Counted from the first letter of the stretch, positions 25,841-34,660 are shown. The stretch: DNA of 64,000 bases from DATLED01 sp963750255 (GCA_963750255.1 CAVVPZ010000006.1:124001-188000); one strand, 5' to 3'. The notes: generated by a model from the sequence alone, not told the origin. Program-made: numbers and translations.

Positions 25841-27133
25841 ATGCCGTTGCCCTCGTCGCCCTCTGACGCGTCCCCGTTGCGGATCGCGTGGCTCTGTTAT
25901 CGGGGCAACCCCCACTCCGGAGGACAAGGGGTCTACACCCGCTATGTCACCCGCGAACTGGTCGCCATGGGTCACCAGGTGACGGTCTTCGCCGGGCAGC
26001 CCTGGCCCGAACTCGACGACGGCGTCGACTTCGTGCCGGTACCGAGTCTGGACCTCTACCGCCACCACTTCCCGTTCTGGTTCCCGGCCCGGGTTCCCCG
26101 CAGCGGACCGGATTGGAACGAGTGGGCCCGTGAGGCGACCGGTCAGTTCCCCGAGGCCCACACGTTCTCGGCCCGGGTGGCCAAGCTGCTCCTCGAGGCG
26201 CGGGACGACTTCGACGTGGTCCACGACAACCAGTGTCTGGGCACCGGTCTCGTCGACGTGATGAACGCCGGCATGCCGTTCCTCGCCACCCTCCACCACC
26301 CGATCACCGTCGACTTCGAACTCGAGTTGAGCCACGCCACCAACGCGTGGAAGCGGTTCACGCTCAAGCGCTGGTACTCGTTCCTGCCCAAGCAGATCGA
26401 GGTGGCCCGAAAAGTGCCCCGGGTGATCACGGTGAGCGAGTCGTCGAAGAAGGACATCGCCGCGCAGATGGGCGTCCCCGTCGAACGCATGCACGTCGTG
26501 CCCGTCGGCGTCGACGAAGACCGCTTCCGGCCCCGGCCCGACATCCGACGAATCCCGGGCCGCTTGTTGACGACGGCATCGGGCGATGTGCCGCTCAAGG
26601 GCCTCGTCCCGCTGCTCGAGGCGTTGGCCAAGGTCCGCACCGATCGCGACGACCTGCACCTCTACGTCATCGGCAAGCTCCGATCGGGCTCGAAGATCCC
26701 CGGAACCCTCGACCGGCTCGGACTCCGGCCCCACGTCACCTTCGTGTCGGGGGTGACCGACGAGCGGATCGTCGAGCTCTACGCCGAATGCGAGCTCGCC
26801 ATCGTCCCCTCTCTCTACGAGGGGTTCTCGCTGCCGGCCATCGAGGCCATGGCGTCGGGAGCGCCGTTGTTGGCCACCACGGGCGGCGCCATCCCCGAGG
26901 TCGTCGGCACCGACGGCACCTCGGCTCGCCTCGTCCCGCCGAACGACCCCGGCGCACTGGCCACGGCCATCGTCGAGTTGATGGGTGACCCCGCAGCCCG
27001 GGCCGCGCTGTCCGAGGGCGGCCGGCGCCGCGTGCTCGACCGTTACACCTGGCGCAAGACGGCCGAAGGCTCGCTCGAGCAATACCGGGCGCTCCTGGCC
27101 GACCGGGTCGCCACCACCGAGAAGGAACGCTGA
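25841..27133 (+). CDS. glycosyltransferase family 4
   Basis: A 430-residue GT-B fold glycosyltransferase. The N-terminal domain starts IAWLCYRGNPHSGGQGVYTRYVTREL, the acceptor site with its G-G-x-x loop. It includes DVVHDNQCLGTG and VITVSESSKKDI. The nucleotide-sugar domain has LLTTASGDVPLKGL and VTDERIVELYAECELAIVPSLYEGFSLPAIEAMASGAPLLATTGG, which in short form is the E-x7-E retaining-GT motif in EGFSLPAIE. ATG 25841 is preferred over a TTG at 25805 because the fold begins soon after. It overlaps the next methyltransferase start (TGATG) and belongs to a four-gene cluster up to 29.6 kb. Confidence 0.85.
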   Translation: MPLPSSPSDASPLRIAWLCYRGNPHSGGQGVYTRYVTRELVAMGHQVTVFAGQPWPELDDGVDFVPVPSLDLYRHHFPFWFPARVPRSGPDWNEWAREATGQFPEAHTFSARVAKLLLEARDDFDVVHDNQCLGTGLVDVMNAGMPFLATLHHPITVDFELELSHATNAWKRFTLKRWYSFLPKQIEVARKVPRVITVSESSKKDIAAQMGVPVERMHVVPVGVDEDRFRPRPDIRRIPGRLLTTASGDVPLKGLVPLLEALAKVRTDRDDLHLYVIGKLRSGSKIPGTLDRLGLRPHVTFVSGVTDERIVELYAECELAIVPSLYEGFSLPAIEAMASGAPLLATTGGAIPEVVGTDGTSARLVPPNDPGALATAIVELMGDPAARAALSEGGRRRVLDRYTWRKTAEGSLEQYRALLADRVATTEKER

Positions 27134-27867
27134 TGCTCACCGTCGATTACGACCGCCTCGGCCTGCGCACCGGCGAGCGCCTGCTCGACATGGGAGCGGG
27201 CGGCGGACGCCACGCGTTCGAATGCCTCCGACGTGGCGCTCACGTCACCGCGTTCGACCTCGATGCCGCCGAGCTCAAGGACGCCCTGGCGGTGATGGGC
27301 GGGATGATGGAGGCGGGCGAGATGGTGGCCGGCACCCATCCCGGCGCCTGCAACGGCTCGGCGCTCGATCTGCCCTTCGCCGACGCGTCGTTCGAACGGA
27401 TCATCGCCTCGGAAGTGCTCGAACACATCGGCGACGATCGCCGGGCGATCAGCGAACTGGCGCGGGTGCTCAAGCCGGGCGGGACGATGGCCGTCACCGT
27501 GCCCCGCTGGTTTCCCGAGTTGGTCAACTGGGCCCTCGACGACGAGTACCACGCACCGGCCGCCGTCGGTGGCCACGTGCGGATCTATCGCGAGTCGGCC
27601 CTGCGCTCCCGCCTCGAGGGGGCCGGTCTCGAGGTCGTCGACCGGCACCACGCGCACGGTCTGCACGCGCCGTATTGGTGGCTCAAGTGCGCGCTCGGGG
27701 TGAACACGTCGGCCGATCATCGGGCTGTCAAGGCGTACCACGGGCTCCTGGTGCGCGAGATGACCGATCATCCGCTGTCGTTGCAGATCGCCGAGCGCGT
27801 CCTCCAGCCCGTCATCGGCAAATCGCTCATCCTCTACGCGGTCAAGCCCGGGACGCTCGAGCGGTGA
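27133..27867 (+). CDS. class I SAM-dependent methyltransferase
   Basis: A 244-residue methyltransferase of the Methyltransf_11 type. Motif I is RLLDMGAGGGRHAFECLRRG, followed by VTAFDLD with the ribose-binding acid. A GSALDLPFADASF block and IIASEVLEHIGDD (motif II/III) follow, with VLKPGGTMAVTVPRWFPE as the post motif. The C-terminus (GLHAPYWWLKCALG) is characteristic of the actinobacterial members next to a GT4 gene. ATG 27133 overlaps the stop of the glycosyltransferase, and its own stop overlaps the GTG of the next gene. It is therefore tightly coupled within a probable glycoconjugate or glycolipid pathway. Confidence 0.85.
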   Translation: MLTVDYDRLGLRTGERLLDMGAGGGRHAFECLRRGAHVTAFDLDAAELKDALAVMGGMMEAGEMVAGTHPGACNGSALDLPFADASFERIIASEVLEHIGDDRRAISELARVLKPGGTMAVTVPRWFPELVNWALDDEYHAPAAVGGHVRIYRESALRSRLEGAGLEVVDRHHAHGLHAPYWWLKCALGVNTSADHRAVKAYHGLLVREMTDHPLSLQIAERVLQPVIGKSLILYAVKPGTLER

Positions 27868-28941
27868 GTCCGCTGCCGTCGCTGCCCGGCGTGCTCACGC
27901 CCACCCAGATCACGGCGACGGCCGAGTCGCTCGCCGTGCTCCAACTCCCGACCGGAAAGATCCCGTGGTTCCCCGGCGGGCACACCGATCCGTGGAATCA
28001 CGTCGAGTCGGCCATGGCCCTCGATGTCGGCGGCCGGGCGCGACGAGGCTCAGCGGGCCTACGAGTGGCTGGCCGGCGACCCAGCACGCCGACGGCGGGT
28101 GGCACGCCTACTACCTCGGCCACGACAACACGATCGAGGACGCCACGCCTCGACACCAACGTCACCTGTACGTCGCCGCCGGCGTGTGGCACCACTACCT
28201 CGTCACCGGCGACCGTGCGTACCTGCGTCGGCTGTGGCCGATGGTCGGCCAAGGCCATCGACTTCGCGCTCCGTCTGCAGCGCCGGGCGGCGAGGTCCTG
28301 TGGGCCTACGACTACGACGGTGAGCCCGAGCGCTACGCGCTGCTCACCGGGTCGTCGTGGATCTCCTTGCGCTGCGGTGCGCCGCTGGCGATCGCCGACG
28401 TCTCGGCCACGAACGGCCCGACTGGGAGCGGCCGCCGCCCGCCTCGGCTCGGCCGTCGCCCACCGTCCCGACACGTCCTTCGAACAAGGACCGCTGGGCG
28501 ATGGACTGGTACTACCCGGTGCTCGGCGGCGTGCTCGGCGGCCGCCGCGGCCGGGCGCGCCTGGACGGCGGTGGGACGACGTTCGTGATCGAGGGCCGGG
28601 TGTCCGCTGCGTGTCCGACCGCCCGTGGGTCACGGCGGCGGAGACGGCCGAGTGCGTGCTGGCGCTCGACGCCATGCGGCCGCAACGACCAGGCCCGGCG
28701 CCTGCTCGCCTGGGTGCAGTGCCTCCGCGACGACGACGGCTCGTACTGGACCGGGTGCGTCCACCCCGAGGAGTCGCATTTCCCCGACGGCGAGCGCACG
28801 AGCGTACACCGCCGCGGACTCGTGCTCCTCGGCCGCCGACGCGCTCGGCGGCGCGGCCACCCGCGGCCGTCAGGACGCTTCCGAGGGCGAGCCGCTGCCG
28901 GCGCGTCGAGATCGAACCCTCGCTGGCCGCGCGGATCCTGA
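27864..28941 (+). CDS. prenyltransferase-like alpha/alpha-toroid protein (multiple frameshifts)
   Basis: Reassembled from three frames. The start is GTG 27864 with LAVLQLPTGKIPWFPGGHTDPWNHVESAMALDV, of which GGHTDPWNHVESAMAL is the family core. Then come HADGGWHAYYLGHDNTIEDAT, YVAAGVWHHYLVTGD, GEVLWAYDYDGEPERYALLTGSS, DRWAMDWYYPVLGG and WVQCLRDDDGSYWTGCVHPEESHFPDGERT. Repeated D-G-x-W motifs suggest an alpha/alpha toroid, as in proteins called prenyltransferase or terpene-cyclase-like. A glycosidase-type role is also possible. At least five single-base shifts are needed. The gene sits between the GT4/methyltransferase pair and a convergent methyltransferase. The 3' end is uncertain, about 28941. 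Confidence 0.6.
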
Positions 28942-28944
28942 ACG

Positions 28945-29601
28945 ATGGTCGCGCCGCACGATCTTCGGCGCAGGACGCCGGAGGCTGCCGCAGCCCCGGG
29001 TGCGTTCCATCGGAGGCCCCGAGTCGCGAGCGGCCGTCGCCGTACAGCTCGTACGGGCGCCTGGCCGCCGTCGGCCGGGTCGGGGAACACGTCGTGGATG
29101 GCCAAGCGTGCCGCCTGCCGCCAGCTTCGGGGTCCAGCCCGGTAGTCGGCCCACGCCACCTCCGAGCCGTGTCCGCCGTCGATGAACAGAGAACGCCAGC
29201 GGCGTCGTCCAGTGCCGCGCCACCGTGGTCGACTCGCCGATGACGGCGACGACCACGTCCTCGAGGCCGGCGGCGGCGATCGTGCGGCGGAAGGTGGGGA
29301 GGGTGTCGATGCGCCCCGACTCGGGGTCGATGAGCGACGCGTCGTGGTGCGCCCAGCCGGCCTGGTTCTCCTCCGAACCCCGGTGGTGGTCGACGGTGAA
29401 CACCGTCGTGGGCACCGCCGCCGCCCGGGCTGCAGCCCCGAGATAGATGGCCGACTTGCCGCAGTAGGTGCCGACCTCGAGCAAGGGCGCACCCGGCAAC
29501 GCAGTTGCTCCCTCGGCGGCGGCGTCGTGCAGAGCGACGCCCTCGTCGGCGGGCATGAACCCTTTGGCCGCCTCGGCTCGGGCACGCAGCGTGTCGTCCA
29601 T
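28945..29601 (-). CDS. class I SAM-dependent methyltransferase, Methyltransf_24 type (frameshifted 3' half)
   Basis: The intact N-terminal half from ATG 29601 reads GFMPADEGVALHDAAAEG, then LLEVGTYCGKSAIYLGAAAR (motif I) and VFTVDHHRGSEENQAGW. It continues to DVVVAVIGESTTVARHW. The continuation FIDGGHGSEVAWADYRAW and GTLAIHDVFPDPADGG is spread over different frames between 29190 and 29060. The C-terminus ends near a SLR..LRR sequence around 28950. The family methylates O or N in small molecules, and the IDGGH strand is its signature. It is convergent with the toroid protein and belongs to the same cluster. The shifts are most likely sequence errors. Confidence 0.65.
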
Positions 29602-29767
29602 GGCCCGGCACCCTACGGCCGCTGTCACACCCCCGTGGCAAGGTCGCCCTGTGAGTGGAACACGAGTGTCGGGTACCATCATCGGGTCTGCTCACCTGCC
29701 CCGATCGCCGGGGCCCCGGGTTTGTCGCCGCGAGGCACCGGGTCCACAGGGAGGAACTGAACCGCCG

Positions 29768-30141
29768 ATGCGACCTTACGAGGTCATGATCATTCTCGAC
29801 GCCGCCTTGGAAGAGGATGCGATCCGCGCCCAGCTCGACCGGGCCCAGGAGATCATCCGTACCAATGGCGGGGAGCCCACCCGTGTCGACCGCTGGGGCA
29901 AGCGCCGCTTCGCCTACGAGGTCAAGCACCAGTGGGAGGGCTACTACGTCCTGCTCGAGGCCACCGCCGAGCCCGTCGCCATGAGCGAGCTCGACCGTGC
30001 CCTCCATCTCGCGGACGGAGTCGTCCGCCACAAGGTCATCCGGCTCCCCGAGGGTGTCGCAGGCCGGGCTCGCCCGCCCGCCCGCGGCCGAGGAGACGCC
30101 GGATGCCGAGCCGGGCAGCATCCGGATCCAGGAGCGAGTAA
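29768..30141 (+). CDS. rpsF: 30S ribosomal protein S6 (frameshift in tail)
   Basis: The sequence MRPYEVMIILDAALEEDAIRAQLDRAQ shows the S6 start. It continues with DRWGKRRFAYEVKHQWEGYYVLLEATAE and ends the fold with VVRHKVIRLPE, the normal S6 core of about 95 residues. GGGAGGAA upstream (near 29748) marks a good ribosome binding site. After residue ~97 the tail is in a disturbed frame near 30090. The stop TAA at 30139 abuts the ssb ATG at 30142, which fixes the 3' end. The first gene of the S6-SSB-S18-L9-DnaB operon, as in mycobacteria. Confidence 0.9.
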
Positions 30142-30621
30142 ATGGCGACCAACGCCAACAGCGTCACCGATCGTGGGCAACATCACCCGCGACCCCGAGC
30201 TGCGCTTCACGCCCATCGGGCGCAGGCCACGGCCAGCTTCGGCGCTCGCCGTCAACCGCCGCTGGCAGAACCGCCAGACCCAGGAGTGGGAAGAGGCGAC
30301 CTCGTTCTTCGACGTCGTCTGCTGGCGCGACCTGGCCGAGAACGTCAGCGAGTCCCTCACCAAGGGCGCCCGAGTCATCGTGACCGGCCGCCTCGAGCAG
30401 CGCTCCTGGGAGACCCAGGACGGCGACAAGCGGTCCAAGGTCGAGATCATCGCCGACGAGATCGGCCCCAGCCTGCGGTGGGCCACCGCCCAGATCACCG
30501 AAGACCGAGCGCCGCGGCCCCGGCGAGCGGCGGCGGTAGCGGCGGCGGCGGCGGCGGCAGCTCCAGAGCCCGCCCCGTGGCCAACTGGCCCCCGGACGGC
30601 TACGACGAGGAGCCCTTCTAG
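30142..30621 (+). CDS. ssb: single-stranded DNA-binding protein (frameshifted near N-terminus and linker)
   Basis: The N-terminus MATNANSVT joins, after a one- or two-base shift, to IVGNITRDPELRFTP. After further shifts near 30212-30240 it continues to LAVNRRWQNRQTQEWEEATSFFDVVCWRDLAENV, KGARVIVTGRLEQRSWET and SKVEIIADEIGPSLRWA. This is the complete OB fold of SSB. The Gly-rich linker is again shifted. The last residues, WPPDGYDEEPF, form the acidic-hydrophobic tail that binds partner proteins of replication and repair. The start directly follows the rpsF stop. Restored length is about 159 residues. Confidence 0.9.
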   Translation: MATNANSVTDRGQHHPRPRAALHAHRAQATASFGARRQPPLAEPPDPGVGRGDLVLRRRLLARPGRERQRVPHQGRPSHRDRPPRAALLGDPGRRQAVQGRDHRRRDRPQPAVGHRPDHRRPSAAAPASGGGSGGGGGGSSRARPVANWPPDGYDEEPF

Positions 30622-31075
30622 ATGGCCAAAGGCAACGACCGCGACCGTGACCGCGCACAGCCGTCGCCGCGGACCCAAGGACGCGCGCCGCAAGGGCGCA
30701 AGAAGAAGGTCTGCGTCTTCTGCGCCAGGACCGCATCGACTGGGTCGACTACAAGGACATCAACCTGCTGCGCCGGTTCATGAGCGACCGGGGCAAGATC
30801 CGCGCCCGTCGGGTCAGCGGCAACTGCTCGCAGCACCAGCGCGACGTGGCGATGGCCATCAAGACGGCCCGCGAGCTGGCGCTCGCTGCCCTACACCCAG
30901 CGCACGGTGTCGCGAGAGCCGCGGCGGTCGCGGTGGCGGCGGCGGCGGTGGCCGTGGCCCGCGACCGCGGTCGCGCCGCCGGTCGACGCCGATGAGACCA
31001 CCGACATCGACGACGACGCTCGACGATGACGATGTCGACGAGGGCGCTGACGACACCGAGGAGGTCGACGCATGA
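30622..31075 (+). CDS. rpsR: 30S ribosomal protein S18 with Gly-rich and acidic C-terminal extension (frameshifted)
   Basis: ATG 30622 follows the ssb stop at once. The core KKKVCVFCA, then RIDWVDYKDINLLRRFMSDRGKIRARRVSGNCSQHQRD, then VAMAIKTARELALLPYT, is S18 with the two zinc cysteines of the C+ form (VCVFC). The segments lie in different frames with shifts near 30725 and 30885. The usual S18 would end shortly after PYTQRTVSRES. Here the open frame continues through RGGRGGGGGGGRGPRPRS and an acidic end DDDDVDEGADDTEEVDA to a stop at 31073-31075. That stop overlaps the rplI start (ATGA). The exact overlap supports this as the real end. Confidence 0.8.
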
Positions 31076-31529
31076 AGATCGTGCTCCGGGCCGACGTCGA
31101 CAACGTCGGCAAGAAGGGCGACATCATCGACGTCGCCGACGGGTTCGCCCGCAACTTCCTCCTTCCCAAGGGTCAGGCCATCAAGGCCAACAACGGGCAT
31201 CGTCGCCCAGGCCGCCGCCATGCGCCGCTGCACGCGACCTCAAGGACGCCAAGGACCGTGAGGCGGCCGAGACCGTGGCCCGCACACTCGTGCCCATGGT
31301 CATCCGCCTCGAGGCCCGCGCCGGCGGCGAGGGCAAGCTGTTCGGCTCGGTCACCAGCCACCGACGTCGTCGACGCGGTCGAGCGAGCAGACCGGCGTCG
31401 AACTCGACCGCCGCAAGGTCCACCTCGACGAGCCGATCCGCACCGTCGGCACCCACGAGGTGCCGGTGCGGCTCCACACCGACGTGCAGTTCCGCATCAC
31501 CGTCGAGGTCACCGCCAGCGACCTCGTAG
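31072..31529 (+). CDS. rplI: 50S ribosomal protein L9 (frameshifted)
   Basis: MKIVLRADVDNVGKKGDIIDVADGFARNFLLPKGQAIKAN is the conserved N-domain of L9. After frame changes near 31195 and 31235 the sequence continues DLKDAKDREAAETVARTLVPMVIRLEARAGGEGKLFGSVT, the connecting helix and start of the C-domain. After a third, near 31365, it continues to GVELDRRKVHLDEPIRTVGTHEVPVRLHTDVQFRITVEV. The stop at 31527-31529 is the likely end. Its start overlaps the rpsR stop. As with the other ribosomal genes, the breaks cannot be real in a living cell and point to base-level errors. Confidence 0.85.
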
Positions 31530-31671
31530 TCCTCGCCGGATCCCGGGTCGCGGCGCCGTTCGCCGTTGCGGACAGGTCGCGGCCCGGGATCCGTCGCGTC
31601 GGTCGCGGCGGCACCGGGTTCGTGTCACACCTCGGGCATAGAACGTGGTCATGGCCCCGAGCACTCGCCGG

Positions 31672-31712
31672 GTTGTGGACAACGGCAGGGTTCTCCCCCG
31701 GTTGTCCACAAC
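31672..31712. promoter_or_regulatory. inverted pair of DnaA-box-like sequences upstream of dnaB
   Basis: GTTGTGGACAAC (31672-31683) and GTTGTCCACAAC (31701-31712) are perfect reverse complements 17 bases apart. Each contains TTGTCCACA, the DnaA-box form common in high-GC actinobacteria. They lie 70-110 bases before the dnaB start. They could bind DnaA, or form a hairpin that ends the ribosomal transcript. Confidence 0.6.
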
Positions 31713-31781
31713 AAGATCCCCCGATGTTCGGCGGCCATCCACTCGTTCCTCACAGGCCATCTCGGCTTCACTCTGACAGCC

Positions 31782-33158
31782 ATGGCCGTGCCCTTCGACG
31801 AAGCCCGCCGCAGGGCCGCGCCCCGTCCTGCGGGTGGCGGGTCCCGCGTTCCGCCCCACAACCTGCAGGCCGAAGAGTCGTTGCTCGGCGCCATGCTGTT
31901 GAGCAAGGACGCCATCGCCGCCGCCACCGAGTTGTGCAGCGCCGACGACTTCTACAAGCCGGCCTACGGCCACGTGTTCGAGGCCATCCAGAGCCTCTAC
32001 AGCCACGGGGAGCCTGCCGACCCGGTCACGGTGGCCGACGAGCTTCGCCGCGCCGACCTGCTCGACGCCGTCGGCGGTTCCGCCGTGCTCATCGACCTCC
32101 AGAGCAACACGCCGGCCATCGGCAACGCCGCTCACTACGCCCACATCGTCGAGGAGCACGCCTTGCTCCGCCGCCTGATCGGCGTGGCCGGGGAGATCGC
32201 CGAGATCGGCTACTCGCTGCCCGACGATGTCGAAGCCGCCATCGATTCGGCCGAGTCGATGGTCTTCGACGTGGCCCAGCGCCGGGTGACCGACTCGATG
32301 TCCGACCTGCGCAGCTTGCTGTCGTCGAGCCTCGATCGCCTTGCTGCGCTCTACGACCGGGGCGACGCCATCACCGGCACGCCGACGGGGTACCACGACC
32401 TCGACGAGCGCATGTCGGGCCTGCAGCCGTCGGCGCTCTACATCGTCGGGGCCCGCCCCGGCGCCGGCAAGACGTCGTTCGCGCTGGGTATGGCTGGCCA
32501 CGCCGCCGTCGAGAGTCAGTTGCCCGTGCTCTTCTTCAGTCTCGAGATGAGCCACGACGAGGTCACCCAACGACTCTTGTCCGCCGAGGCCAAGGTCGAG
32601 GGCACCCGCCTCCGCAACGGCAAGCTGCAAGACACCGACTGGAACAAGATCAGCCACGCCATCGGCCGGTTGTCCGAGGCACCGCTCTACATCGACGACA
32701 ACCCCAACCTCACGGTGATGGAGATGCGGTCCAAAGCCCGCCGCCTCAAGAGCCGTCTCGGTGGGCTCGGCCTCATCGTCGTCGACTACATCCAGCTCAT
32801 GACCGGCCGGCGCTCGGCCGAGAACCGGCAGGTCGAGGTGTCCGAGATCAGCCGTGGGCTCAAGATCCTCGCCCGCGAACTCGAGGTGCCTGTGGTCGCC
32901 CTGAGCCAGTTGTCGCGTGGCCTCGAGATGCGAGCCGACAAGCGTCCGATGCTGGCCGACCTTCGCGAGTCGGGCTCGCTCGAACAAGACGCCGACGTCG
33001 TGATGTTCATCTACCGCGACGAGTTGTACAACCCCGACAGCCCCGATCGCGGCGTGGCCGAGGTCATCGTGGCCAAGCACCGGTCGGGTCCCACCGGCAC
33101 CGAGCGGTTGGCCTTCCTCGACCGCTACACCCGCTTCGCCAACATGGCCCGCGTCTGA
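31782..33158 (+). CDS. dnaB: replicative DNA helicase DnaB
   Basis: Unwinds DNA at the replication fork as a ring hexamer. The N-terminal domain shows PPHNLQAEESLLGAMLLSKDAI. The RecA-like domain has the Walker A motif GARPGAGKTSFALG near residues 223-236, LFFSLEMSHDEVTQRLL, the Walker B LGLIVVDYIQLM, VVALSQLSRGLE and the arginine-finger region KHRSGPTGT. At 458 residues it is full length and, unlike some mycobacterial homologues, has no intein. ATG 31782 was chosen because upstream in-frame sequence lacks conservation and runs into the DnaA-box repeat. The gene is intact, in contrast to the four genes before it. Confidence 0.95.
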   Translation: MAVPFDEARRRAAPRPAGGGSRVPPHNLQAEESLLGAMLLSKDAIAAATELCSADDFYKPAYGHVFEAIQSLYSHGEPADPVTVADELRRADLLDAVGGSAVLIDLQSNTPAIGNAAHYAHIVEEHALLRRLIGVAGEIAEIGYSLPDDVEAAIDSAESMVFDVAQRRVTDSMSDLRSLLSSSLDRLAALYDRGDAITGTPTGYHDLDERMSGLQPSALYIVGARPGAGKTSFALGMAGHAAVESQLPVLFFSLEMSHDEVTQRLLSAEAKVEGTRLRNGKLQDTDWNKISHAIGRLSEAPLYIDDNPNLTVMEMRSKARRLKSRLGGLGLIVVDYIQLMTGRRSAENRQVEVSEISRGLKILARELEVPVVALSQLSRGLEMRADKRPMLADLRESGSLEQDADVVMFIYRDELYNPDSPDRGVAEVIVAKHRSGPTGTERLAFLDRYTRFANMARV

Positions 33159-33163
33159 CCCCG

Positions 33164-33209
33164 CTTTCCGGCGCCGACAGGCGGTGGGACGACATCTTCT
33201 GCCGGAAAG
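33164..33209 (+). terminator. hairpin after dnaB
   Basis: CTTTCCGGC (33164-33172) pairs with GCCGGAAAG (33201-33209), a perfect 9-bp stem with a 28-base loop starting 6 bases after the dnaB stop. No U-tract follows. The remaining bases to 33419 contain nothing else that I recognise except the promoter region of the next gene. Confidence 0.5.
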
Positions 33210-33419
33210 CCCAGGTGGGGGTGGGGGCCGAACCGCCGGGCAGGCGGGGATCGGTGGGGGTCGTCGGGCACCCTGCGGGAGCGCCTGTCGACCGCCGGAC
33301 TGGAGGGTCGTCGATCCCCGCCCGTGATGCCCGGCGGAGGCACCCCGCTGGAGGACGGGGTGTGCTTCCACTTTCGACCACTCTCCGTGGTGACTTGAGG
33401 AGGTGTCTACGCTGGAGGC

Positions 33420-33623
33420 GTGTTTTTGGGCGACGACCTCCTGCCCTATCTCGTGCTCGCCCTCGGTGGTGCACTGCTGGTCGGCAACGGCTTGGCCCTC
33501 TTCCGCCCGCCGGCGTCACCGAAGGAGGGCGAACTCACCCGGGCGCCCGTGGCCCGATCGGCCGTGATGATGGTTGTCGGCTTGGTGGCGACCATCTGGG
33601 CCGTGGCCACCCTCACCTCGTGA
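33420..33623 (+). CDS. small membrane protein with two TM segments
   Basis: A 67-residue protein from GTG 33420. It has two hydrophobic stretches (YLVLALGGALLVGNGLALF and SAVMMVVGLVATIWAVATL) joined by a polar, charged loop. It begins 11 bases after a GAGGAGG-like ribosome site (TTGAGGAGGTGT). I do not recognise a family. Its stop overlaps the GTG of the HD-domain gene (GTGA), so they are translated together. The function may be tied to that hydrolase, but this is only context. Confidence 0.65.
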   Translation: MFLGDDLLPYLVLALGGALLVGNGLALFRPPASPKEGELTRAPVARSAVMMVVGLVATIWAVATLTS

Positions 33624-34217
33624 GCGGGCCCGAACGTCTCGTGCGGCAACTCGCCTTCCTGGTCGAGATGGACAAGGCCAAGCAGGTATTTCGCCAGAGC
33701 TACGTGACCGACGGCAGCCGCAAGGAGAACGATGCCGAGCACATGTGGCACCTGGCTCTCGCCGTCCTCGTACTCGCCGAACACGCCGAACCGCCCGTCG
33801 ACGTCCTCCGTGTGCTCCAGATGGTGCTGGTCCACGACATCGTCGAGATCGACGCCGGCGACACCTACATCTACGACGAGGTGGCCAAGGTGACCCAGGC
33901 CGCCCGCGAGCAGGCGGCCGCCGACCGGCTCTACGCGCTGCTGCCCGACGACCAGGCCGCCGACCTCCGGGCCGTGTGGGACGAGTTCGAGGCCCGTGAG
34001 ACGCCCGAGAGCCGCTTCGCCGCCGCCGTCGACCGACTCCAACCCCTGCTCCTCAACCTCGCCACCGATGGGCGGGCCTGGATCGAACATGGGATGACCC
34101 TGGATCGGGTGCGAGCCGTCAACGAGAAGATCGCGCTCGGGATCACCGACGTTGTGGGCCCACGTGTCGGACCTGCTCGACGACGCCGTCGCCCGCGGTC
34201 ACCTGCCCGACACTTGA
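33620..34217 (+). CDS. HD-domain phosphohydrolase (YfbR/HDDC2-like, frameshift near 3' end)
   Basis: The N-terminus LAFLVEMDKAKQVFRQSYV is followed by NDAEHMWHLALAVLVLAEH, with the first metal His. LVHDIVEIDAGDTYIYDE then carries the HD pair and the further acidic residues of the 5'-deoxynucleotidase (YfbR/HDDC2) group. The metal set is complete. The frame breaks near 34153; after correction the end reads HVSDLLDDAVARGHLPDT with a stop at 34215-34217. The rebuilt product is about 198 residues. It probably dephosphorylates nucleoside monophosphates. The end overlaps the convergent rpiB gene by 19 bases. Confidence 0.8.
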
Positions 34218-34660
34218 GCCTCGGCGTCCTCGATCTCGACCAACTGGCGCACGCGGGCGACGTGTCGGTCGCCCTCGAAGGCAGTGGAGAGGAAGACCGA
34301 GGCGATCTCCTTGGCCATCGCCGTCGCCACCACGCGGGCGCCGATCGACAACACGTTGGCGTCGTTGTGCAGGCGCGCCATCCGAGCGAGCCACACGTCG
34401 TGGCACAGCGCAGCCCGAACGCCGCGCACCTTGTTGGCCGCCATCTGCTCGCCCTGTCCGCTACCGCCGAGGACGATGGCGAACGACGCGTCGCCCTCGA
34501 CGACAGCCCGGCCGGCGGCGGCGCACAGCGGCGGATAGTCGACGGGGTCCTCGCTGAAGGTGCCGAGGTCGACGACCTCGTGGCCCTGCTCGCCCAGCCA
34601 CGGCACCAGCAACGCCTTGAGCGGAAAGCCGGCGTGGTCAGCGGCGATGGCAATCTTCAT
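34199..34660 (-). CDS. rpiB: ribose-5-phosphate isomerase B
   Basis: The sequence MKIAIAADHAGFPLKALLVPWLG shows the RpiB/LacA start with the substrate-binding DHAG. VDYPPLCAAAGRAVVEG follows, then FAIVLGGSGQGEQMAANKVRGVRAALCHD. Here the actinobacterial Glu-type active site replaces the enterobacterial Cys (GGSGQGE). LHNDANVLSIGARVV is the next conserved block. At 153 residues it is standard. It interconverts ribose 5-phosphate and ribulose 5-phosphate in the pentose phosphate pathway. ATG 34660 is the clear start. Confidence 0.95.
   Translation of the reverse strand: MKIAIAADHAGFPLKALLVPWLGEQGHEVVDLGTFSEDPVDYPPLCAAAGRAVVEGDASFAIVLGGSGQGEQMAANKVRGVRAALCHDVWLARMARLHNDANVLSIGARVVATAMAKEIASVFLSTAFEGDRHVARVRQLVEIEDAEAQVSGR

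Noticed and set aside
28024..28323. Separate small genes within the toroid-protein region
   Set aside because: The short frames are fragments of a single protein split by base-level frameshifts; the pieces join in order to one recognisable sequence.
29637..29767. Promoter of the rpsF operon
   Set aside because: The region has a TACCAT-like hexamer near 29677 but no convincing partner at the right spacing, so no promoter was called.
31782..33158. Possible intein in dnaB, as in some mycobacteria
   Set aside because: The Walker A region and the rest of the helicase are uninterrupted at 458 residues.
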